Shown here in pieces: positions 1 through 7,683 of a stretch of 7,683 nucleotides of DNA. The notes under the pieces are model-generated. The model ran no database searches. It was not told the origin of the DNA and saw only the letters and a program-made list of their open reading frames with translations. The position numbers and the translations under genes were made by a program. Source of the stretch: Chloroflexota bacterium (lineage in GTDB: Bacteria; Chloroflexota; Limnocylindria; Limnocylindrales; CSP1-4); assembly GCA_017881985.1 (NCBI GenBank), contig JADGQH010000156.1, positions 1 to 7,683 on the forward strand. Reading direction: 5' to 3'. How positions within the stretch are numbered: position 1 is the first letter of the stretch; every line of letters starts with the position of its first letter.

Positions 1-91
1 CCCGCGCGATGGCCTGCGGTCGACGGCGGCCTATCGCCGGTCGGCCACGTCACGGGTGCTCCGCCGGATGATCCTCGACGCCATGGGGTAG
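1..91 (+). CDS. C-terminal end of a molybdenum-hydroxylase FAD-binding subunit (YgfM/CoxM/XdhB-like), partial
   Basis: The frame starting at base 2 is open from the window edge to a TAG at 89-91 and encodes 29 residues ending in STAAYRRSATSRVLRRM-ILDAMG. The pattern D-x-R-x-(S/T)-AxYRR-x(3-5)-(V/L)-x-RR-x-(L/I) is the usual extreme C-terminus of the FAD subunits of xanthine dehydrogenase and CO dehydrogenase (the CoxM C-terminal domain). That subunit passes electrons from the Fe-S/Mo protein to NAD+ or another acceptor in the cytoplasm. The gene is convergent with ygfK, not in the same transcript as the Mo subunit. The neighbouring fused Mo/[2Fe-2S] gene has no FAD domain of its own, so a FAD subunit nearby is expected, and E. 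coli has ygfM in the same cluster. Only the tail is visible, so the subfamily cannot be decided. A chance reading frame in GC-rich DNA is possible but the motif match argues against it. Confidence 0.72.
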   Translation, partial: PRDGLRSTAAYRRSATSRVLRRMILDAMG

Positions 92-117
92 GCGGCGAGG
101 GCACCTCCGCTCCGCGA
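92..117. other. 26-bp spacer between two convergent stop codons
   Basis: This is the only non-coding DNA between the plus-strand TAG (89-91) and the minus-strand ygfK TAG (118-120). It contains a small inverted repeat, GAGG (97-100) and CCTC (104-107) around a 3-base loop, extendable by two or three pairs if one base is bulged. There is no T-run on either strand. It could act as a weak bidirectional stop, but nothing in the sequence makes that more than a guess. Confidence 0.25.
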
Positions 118-3552
<3,435 letters not shown>

Positions 3553-3562
3553 GGTGAACCTC
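3553..3562 (-). promoter_or_regulatory. Ribosome binding site of ygfK
   Basis: On the minus strand GAGG (3562-3559) is followed by a 6-nt spacer and the ATG at 3552-3550. This supports the chosen start. I see no convincing -35/-10 pair in the gap upstream, so a separate promoter for ygfK cannot be claimed. Confidence 0.6.
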
Positions 3563-3613
3563 GCGCGTCAGGGTCGTGCGTGAAGGGCGTCAGGCGGCCC
3601 GGCAGGTCGCATC

Positions 3614-3636
3614 GGAAAGCCGGGCCCATCGCCCGG
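3614..3636 (-). terminator. Weak hairpin in the ssnA-ygfK gap (possible attenuator)
   Basis: In the 150-bp gap between the ssnA-like stop and the ygfK start, minus-strand CCGGGC (3636-3631) pairs perfectly with GCCCGG (3625-3620) around the 5-base loop GATGG. It is followed by C-TTT-CC, so only three T residues. The stem is GC-rich and about 68 bp past the ssnA stop. The T-run is too short for a strong intrinsic terminator. It could be a partial terminator or an mRNA-stabilising hairpin, or chance in GC-rich DNA. Confidence 0.25.
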
Positions 3637-3642
3637 ACCGTG

Positions 3643-3664
3643 GCTGCGGCTGCCGCTGCGGCTG
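3643..3664. repeat. Short imperfect CTG-CGG / CTG-CCG trinucleotide repeat
   Basis: The plus strand reads CTG CGG CTG CCG CTG CGG CTG (from 3644), an imperfect 6-base periodicity of about 3.5 units in the non-coding gap upstream of ygfK. Such a tract can slip during replication and is partly self-complementary. It is the only simple repeat I see outside coding sequence. No function is implied. Confidence 0.45.
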
Positions 3665-3702
3665 TACTCGATCAACTGCGTGGCGCGTGACCGCGTCGTG
3701 CG

Positions 3703-4725
3703 TCACAGGCGTGCGTGCAGGCGCACAGCCTGTTCCCGCGCCTTCGCGCGGATCTCGTCGGCGTCGACACGGGTCGGGCTGCCGTCCGCGAAGACCGCCT
3801 CGCCGCCGATCTCCACGCGGAGCGGCCGGATCCCGGGAGTGAATGCGACCTGCCACGGGTCCATCGGGTCGTAGGACCAGGTGACGCGGTCGCCCTTTGC
3901 CTCCGGCACGAGGCTCCAGCCGGTCTCGAGCCACGACCAGGCCGTGCCCGGCCCGCACGTGACGTCGACTGACCGCTCGAGCGCGTACGCGATCCGGAAC
4001 GTCTCGATCATGTCGGCGCCGATCCCATCGGTTCCGAGCGCCACCGGGTTCGTGAAGCGGGCGGGGTTCGCATAGCCGACCGCGTTGTTCAGGTTCGAGA
4101 ACGGGTTGTGGAGGATCGTCCCCTTCAGGGCGTGGTCCGTGGGAAGGTGGACGCAGTGCGCCAGGAGCCAGTCGTCGCGGGTGAGGCCGGCGAGCCGGGC
4201 CGGCGCCGCGGCGTCCTCCAGGCCCTCGCAGACATGGACGTGCACCCCGACGCCGAGGTCGCGGGCGAGGCCCGCCGCCGCCTCGAGGGTTGCGTCCGAG
4301 CACGTGAAGGCCGCATGGATCCCGACCAGCCCGCGGCCCCCGCCGGCCAGGAAGCGCCGGTTCTCCTCGACGCCGCGCGCCGCCCCGTCCGGGCCGTGGC
4401 GATCCGTCACTCCGTACGCACACACAACCCGAACGCCGACCTCGGCGCATGCGTCGGCGATGACGGACAGTGACCCCTCGATTGCGTTTGGCGACTCGTG
4501 GTGGTCGACGATGGCCGTCGTGCCCGACTCGAGCGCTTCGAGCGCGCCGAGCATCGCCGACCAGCGGATCATCTCCAGGTCGAGGGCCGCGTCGAGGCGC
4601 CACCAGACCTGCTCGAGGATCTCCCCGAAGGTCGTGGCGACCTTCGGGGGCGCGGGCATTCCACGGGCGAGCGCCGAGTACAGGTGGTGGTGGGCGCACA
4701 CGAGGCCGGGCGTGACCGTGGACAT
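3703..4725 (-). CDS. ssnA: SsnA-like metal-dependent aminohydrolase, N-terminally short
   Basis: 340-residue amidohydrolase-superfamily protein nearest to SsnA, a putative aminohydrolase encoded beside ygfK in E. coli and in selenium/purine clusters. Metal and catalytic motifs are complete: first motif PGLVCAHHHLYSALARGM (6-23; H12, H14), VDHHESP (73-79), HVHVCE (162-167; H164 metal ligand, E167 acid/base), LLAH (187-190), ALGTDGIGADM (229-239; D233). The WWRLD (41-45) and SNLNN-VGY (210-218) segments also match SsnA. E. coli SsnA is about 440 residues. Here the roughly 55 residues before the first motif, which build part of the beta-sandwich in this superfamily, are missing, and the segment after D233 is also shortened. 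The start at 4725 is supported by AGGGA 7 nt upstream and by the one-base overlap with the preceding TGA. The frame stays open upstream, but that translation is Arg-rich and unlike a sandwich domain. It probably deaminates a purine-like or heterocyclic substrate. Whether it folds and is active is open. Confidence 0.8.
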   Translation of the reverse strand: MSTVTPGLVCAHHHLYSALARGMPAPPKVATTFGEILEQVWWRLDAALDLEMIRWSAMLGALEALESGTTAIVDHHESPNAIEGSLSVIADACAEVGVRVVCAYGVTDRHGPDGAARGVEENRRFLAGGGRGLVGIHAAFTCSDATLEAAAGLARDLGVGVHVHVCEGLEDAAAPARLAGLTRDDWLLAHCVHLPTDHALKGTILHNPFSNLNNAVGYANPARFTNPVALGTDGIGADMIETFRIAYALERSVDVTCGPGTAWSWLETGWSLVPEAKGDRVTWSYDPMDPWQVAFTPGIRPLRVEIGGEAVFADGSPTRVDADEIRAKAREQAVRLHARL

Positions 4726-4737
4726 CACGGGGTCCCT
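4723..4737 (-). promoter_or_regulatory. Coupled stop/start junction and RBS of the ssnA-like gene
   Basis: The minus strand reads AGGGA (4737-4733), seven bases, then TGATG-type overlap: the TGA stop of the molybdenum hydroxylase (4727-4725) shares its A with the ATG (4725-4723). This geometry favours translational coupling by re-initiating ribosomes. It fixes the start of the short SsnA and argues against a longer N-terminus read from this frame. A GTG sits directly before the ATG but would be worse spaced from AGGGA. Confidence 0.6.
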
Positions 4738-7487
4738 GCCGGTTCCGCGACGGGCGCGATCTCGCGCGAACCGGCGTCGTCGACGCCAGCGGCGCGCCCA
4801 CGAGCGTCGACGCCGTTGATGCCGGCGTTGGCGGGACGCGGCAGGCGATCGACCCGGGGCAGCGCGGCCCGCGCGGCCGCGGAGTCCCGCATCGGCAGGG
4901 CCGTCCGCCGGATCCCGTCGAACGCGAAGAGCGCGCCGGCCACGGCGGCCGGCGTCGGCACCAGGACCGCCTCGCCGGCGCCCTTGGCCCCGTAGGGACC
5001 CTCCGGCTGGGCCTCCTCCACGATGATCACCTCGACCGGCGGCATCGCCGACGCCGGCAGGATCCCCAGCGACTTGAGGGTGGTGGTAAGCGGAACCGAA
5101 CCCTCGGTGACGAACGCCTCGCTCAGCGCCAGCCCCAGACCCATGTGGACGCCCCCCTCGACCTGGCCTTCGAGGAGGGTCGGGTTCATCGCCCGGCCGA
5201 CGTCCTGCGCAGCCACGACGCGCGCCAGGCGCCCCTCGTCGTCGAGGATCACGACCTGCGTCGCCCATCCGTAGGCGAGGTGCGTCACGGGATTCTCGAT
5301 CCCCGTGCCGATCGGGGTGGTCCAGTCGCAGACGAACTCGCCGGCGAACTCGCGCCCCGCGAGCTCCTTCGGCAGGCTGCCGGGTCCAATGGCGTCCAGC
5401 GCCGCTCGCAGCTGCCGCGCCGCATCGGCGACCGCCTGGCCGCCGAGGGTCGTCGCCCGGGACGCGGTCGTCTCGCCCGTGTCGAGCTCCTGCTCCGTGT
5501 CGACCAGGACGTGGACCGCGGCGGGCTCCACGCCCACCTCCTCGGCCACGATCTGCGCAAAGATGGTGTGCACGCCCTGGCCCATCTCGGTCCAGGAGTG
5601 CCAGAGCGTCAGCGTGCCATCGTGCTCCGGGCGAAGGATCGCCCGGCCGTGCTCGACCAACCCGTTGCCGATCCCCACGTTCTTGGCGCCGCAGGCGATC
5701 CCCGCGTAGCGTGCGCCGCGGTAGGCGTCGCGGACCGCGAGGAGCGTCTTCTCGAGGCCCACGCCTGGGCCCAGCAGCTGGCCGGTCCCGAACCGGTCGC
5801 CGACCCGAAGGGCGTTGCGCCAGCGGATCTCCCAGGCGTCGATGCCGACGCGCTCGGCAAGCCGGTCGAGGAGCCCGTCCATGGCGAAGGTCACCTGCGG
5901 GACGCCGAAGCCGCGGAAGGCGCCCGCCGGCGGGTTGTTGGTGTAGACGGTCCGGGCCTCGACGTCCACGTTCGGGACCCGGTAGGCGCCGCACGCGTGG
6001 CCCGCGGCGCGCTCGAGGACCTTGGCCCCAACGCTGGCGTAGGCGCCGGTGTCGCCGACGATCCGCGCTCGCACGGCGAGGAGCCGTCCCTCCGCGTCGC
6101 AGCCCACCTCGTAGTCCAGGGTCAGCGCGTGGCGCTTCGGGTGGAGGCGCAGGCTCTCGGGCCGCGAGAGCGCGATGAGAACCGGGCTCCCCGTCACGCG
6201 CGCCAGCAGCGCAGTCTGCCCCTGGACGGAAAGATCCTCCTTGCCTCCGAAGGCGCCGCCGGTCGCGACCTGGGTGACCCGGACCGCGGTCTCCGGGAGG
6301 CCGAGGAGCGACGCGACCTGGCGCCGGTCGTCCCAGGCGCCCTGGCCCTGCGAGAAGAGGCGGAGCGCGGGCTCGTCCGGCGCCCCGCCGCCGGCCGCCG
6401 GCGCGTCACCGTCCCGGGAGCCGGTGCCGGGGACCGCCAGGCATGCCTCCGGCTCGAGGAACGCATGCTCTACGGCGCTGGTCGAGAAGCGGTCGCGGAC
6501 GACGTGAGCCGCAGTTGCGAGCGCGGCCCCGGCGTCGCCGCGTCGGACCACGGATGTCTCGAGGAGGTTGCCGCCTGCGTGCAGGGCGGGCGCCTCGGGC
6601 TCGAGCGCCGTGAACGCGTCGCTCACCGGGCTGAGCACCTCGTACTCCACCTCGATCAGGGCGGCCGCCGCTCGCGCCTCGCGCCTGGTTCGGGCTGCGA
6701 CCGCGGCAAGGACGTCGCCCACGAAGCGCGTCGTCTCGCCTTCGGCCACGAAGACCGGCCAGTCGTGGGCGATCAGCCCCACGATCCGCTCGCCGGGCAC
6801 GTCCGCGGCGGTGACGATCGCCATGACGCCCGGTGCGGCCGCAGCCCTGGACGTGTCGATCCGGAGCACGACGGCACGCGGGTGGTCGGAGAATCGAAGC
6901 GCCCCGTGGAGCATCCCGGGAACGCGAAGGTCGTTCACGAACGGCTGGTCGCCGAGGGCCAGCTCCCGCGCCCCGTGGCGCGGGGTGCGCGAACCGACTC
7001 CGCCACCGGCGTCGACGGCGGGAGGCGGGACGCCCCGGCGCACGGCGGCGGCCCGCTCGACCGCGTCGATGACCTTGACGTAGCCGGTGCAGCGGCAGAG
7101 GTTCCCGGCCAGCGCGCGGGCGATCTCGTCGCGGGACGGCGCGCCATCGCGGTCGAGCAGCGCGTGGGCCTTCATGACGATGCCGGGCGAGCAGTAGCCA
7201 CACTGGGCCGCGCCGGTCGCCGCGAACGAATCCGCCCAGACGCTCCGAGCCTCCGGCGACAGCCCCTCGAGCGTGGTGACCGTTCGGCCGGCGATGCGGG
7301 ATGCCGGCTGGGCGCACGACACGACCGCACGGCCGTCGACGATCACGGTGCACGCGCCGCAGGAGCCCTCGGGCGCGCAGCCGTCCTTCATCGAGCGAAG
7401 CCCGAGCCGCTCGCGGAGCACTTCGAGGAGGCTCTCGCCGGGCGCGGCGTCGACCGAGACCTGCGTGCCGTTGAGGACCAGCTCCAT
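4725..7487 (-). CDS. xdhD: Fused [2Fe-2S] + molybdopterin-binding hydroxylase (XdhD-like)
   Basis: 920-residue cytoplasmic molybdenum hydroxylase of the xanthine dehydrogenase family with two subunits fused, as in E. coli XdhD. Residues 1-80 are a plant-type [2Fe-2S] domain (C37, C43, C46, C58). Residues 81-150 are the second, helical [2Fe-2S] domain (CGYCSPG at 96-102; CRCTGY at 131-136). A short Gly-rich linker (about 158-166) leads to the Mo domains. Active-site motifs are SQGQGAWDDRRQVA (379-392), GGAFGGKED (410-418), LERAAGH (491-497), AFRGFGVPQ (523-531), TEMGQGVHT (633-641) and the catalytic GAGEAV (836-841; E839). E417 and R493 align with bovine xanthine oxidase E802 and R880; R493-R525 spacing is 32, as in R880-R912. 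That favours a purine-like substrate. There is no FAD domain, so electrons must leave to another flavoprotein, probably the convergent FAD subunit or YgfK. A tail after about residue 870 is Ala/Arg-rich with no recognisable conservation. The ATG at 7487 has AGGAG 8 nt upstream. Other family members (aldehyde or N-heterocycle oxidases) cannot be excluded. Confidence 0.88.
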   Translation of the reverse strand: MELVLNGTQVSVDAAPGESLLEVLRERLGLRSMKDGCAPEGSCGACTVIVDGRAVVSCAQPASRIAGRTVTTLEGLSPEARSVWADSFAATGAAQCGYCSPGIVMKAHALLDRDGAPSRDEIARALAGNLCRCTGYVKVIDAVERAAAVRRGVPPPAVDAGGGVGSRTPRHGARELALGDQPFVNDLRVPGMLHGALRFSDHPRAVVLRIDTSRAAAAPGVMAIVTAADVPGERIVGLIAHDWPVFVAEGETTRFVGDVLAAVAARTRREARAAAALIEVEYEVLSPVSDAFTALEPEAPALHAGGNLLETSVVRRGDAGAALATAAHVVRDRFSTSAVEHAFLEPEACLAVPGTGSRDGDAPAAGGGAPDEPALRLFSQGQGAWDDRRQVASLLGLPETAVRVTQVATGGAFGGKEDLSVQGQTALLARVTGSPVLIALSRPESLRLHPKRHALTLDYEVGCDAEGRLLAVRARIVGDTGAYASVGAKVLERAAGHACGAYRVPNVDVEARTVYTNNPPAGAFRGFGVPQVTFAMDGLLDRLAERVGIDAWEIRWRNALRVGDRFGTGQLLGPGVGLEKTLLAVRDAYRGARYAGIACGAKNVGIGNGLVEHGRAILRPEHDGTLTLWHSWTEMGQGVHTIFAQIVAEEVGVEPAAVHVLVDTEQELDTGETTASRATTLGGQAVADAARQLRAALDAIGPGSLPKELAGREFAGEFVCDWTTPIGTGIENPVTHLAYGWATQVVILDDEGRLARVVAAQDVGRAMNPTLLEGQVEGGVHMGLGLALSEAFVTEGSVPLTTTLKSLGILPASAMPPVEVIIVEEAQPEGPYGAKGAGEAVLVPTPAAVAGALFAFDGIRRTALPMRDSAAARAALPRVDRLPRPANAGINGVDARGRAAGVDDAGSREIAPVAEPAGTP

Positions 7488-7501
7488 CGGGCGTTCTCCT
7501 A
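7488..7501 (-). promoter_or_regulatory. RBS of the molybdenum hydroxylase overlapping the upstream stop codon
   Basis: The minus strand reads TAGGAGAACGCCCG then ATG. The TAG stop of the upstream amidohydrolase (7501-7499) lies within the Shine-Dalgarno AGGAG (7500-7496), leaving an 8-nt spacer to the ATG at 7487. Stop and ribosome binding site are thus interleaved. This indicates one transcript and probably coupled translation. Confidence 0.75.
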
Positions 7502-7683
7502 TGCCGGCAGCAGCCGGCCGCGAACCCAGGCGCCGCGGACCATCTGCGGGTGGGTTCGGAATATCAGGCGGCTCACGATCTCGGCGGGCTCGTCGGCGGC
7601 AGCTGCCCCGGGAATCGGCTCCGTGAGCGACGCATCGATCGCGATCATGTCCGCTTCCTTGCCCGGCTCGAGCGAGCCGATCG
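7499..7683 (-). CDS. C-terminal part of an amidohydrolase (guanine deaminase/SsnA-type), partial
   Basis: The frame is open from the window edge (first full codon at 7681) and ends at TAG 7501-7499, giving the last 60 residues. It begins IGSLEPGKEADMIAID, the hallmark 'G-x-(L/I)-x-x-GK-x-AD-(L/M)-(I/V)-x-(I/L)-D' strand pair where the barrel passes back into the beta-sandwich in the amidohydrolase superfamily (guanine deaminase, cytosine deaminase, atrazine chlorohydrolase, SsnA). It ends with MVRGAWVRGRLL, the usual V-x-G-x-W/V-V-x-G-R-x-L last strand. The metal site lies outside the window, so substrate cannot be judged. Its stop codon sits inside the ribosome binding site of the molybdenum hydroxylase, so the two are very likely co-transcribed. 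Guanine deaminase is a reasonable candidate because guaD lies close to xdhD in E. coli, but this is inference from context. Confidence 0.8.
   Translation of the reverse strand, partial: IGSLEPGKEADMIAIDASLTEPIPGAAAADEPAEIVSRLIFRTHPQMVRGAWVRGRLLPA

Noticed and set aside
97..107. GAGG/CCTC hairpin as a true intrinsic terminator between convergent genes
   Set aside because: The perfect stem is only 4 bp and there is no T-run on either strand.
3553..3702. Small RNA or leader peptide in the gap upstream of ygfK
   Set aside because: No ribosome binding site with a plausible short frame and no promoter-like pair could be identified. Only the weak hairpin and repeat stand out.
3590..4801. Minus-strand 403-codon frame over the ssnA-like gene; considered as a frameshifted ssnA N-terminus
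   Set aside because: Its sequence before 4725 (MGAPLASTTPVRARSRP) has no resemblance to the amidohydrolase sandwich, and downstream it is an Arg/Pro-rich shadow.
4726..5994. Upstream in-frame extension of the ssnA-like gene, making a 763-residue protein
   Set aside because: The added part is Arg/Gly-rich and lies entirely within the hydroxylase coding sequence. A good ribosome binding site supports the ATG at 4725.
6406..7353. Minus-strand 315-codon frame over the [2Fe-2S] and early Mo domains
   Set aside because: It is a shadow of the hydroxylase, whose cysteine motifs are intact in the correct frame.

Overview
The window is a compact, very GC-rich (roughly 70%) stretch of bacterial DNA. 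It carries a YgfK / SsnA / XdhD-type molybdenum-hydroxylase locus, the kind labelled 'putative selenate reductase' in older annotation and more recently linked to purine and urate breakdown. Codon use is dominated by G or C at third positions. The lineage cannot be fixed from sequence alone; a high-GC Chloroflexota or actinobacterial-type soil organism is my guess, nothing firmer.

Layout, read along the minus strand from the right edge: (i) the last 60 residues of an amidohydrolase (7499-7683, running off the window); (ii) a 920-residue fused [2Fe-2S] + molybdopterin hydroxylase (4725-7487), whose Shine-Dalgarno overlaps the preceding stop codon; (iii) a short, 340-residue SsnA-like metal-dependent aminohydrolase (3703-4725), whose ATG shares one base with the preceding TGA; (iv) a 150-bp gap with a weak hairpin and a CTG/CGG-type repeat; (v) a 1144-residue YgfK-like flavo-iron-sulphur oxidoreductase (118-3552). 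At the left edge, on the plus strand and convergent with ygfK, lie the last 29 residues of what looks like the FAD-binding subunit of a molybdenum hydroxylase (1-91). The two stop codons are 26 bp apart.

The parts fit one redox and deamination system. The molybdenum/[2Fe-2S] protein would hydroxylate an N-heterocycle. Its active site has the Glu and Arg positions typical of xanthine oxidoreductases rather than aldehyde oxidases. Electrons would go to the FAD subunit and/or to YgfK, which has a dihydroorotate-dehydrogenase-like barrel, a GltD-like FAD/NAD(P)H module and up to four Fe-S cluster motifs. The two amidohydrolases would remove amino groups or open rings before or after hydroxylation. 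The physiological substrate and any selenium dependence are inference.

The oddest point is the SsnA-like protein. All metal-site motifs are kept, but it starts almost at the first metal motif and so lacks the N-terminal strands of the usual amidohydrolase beta-sandwich. The gene just upstream carries an extra C-terminal tail of about 45 residues that looks unconserved, ending exactly at the junction.
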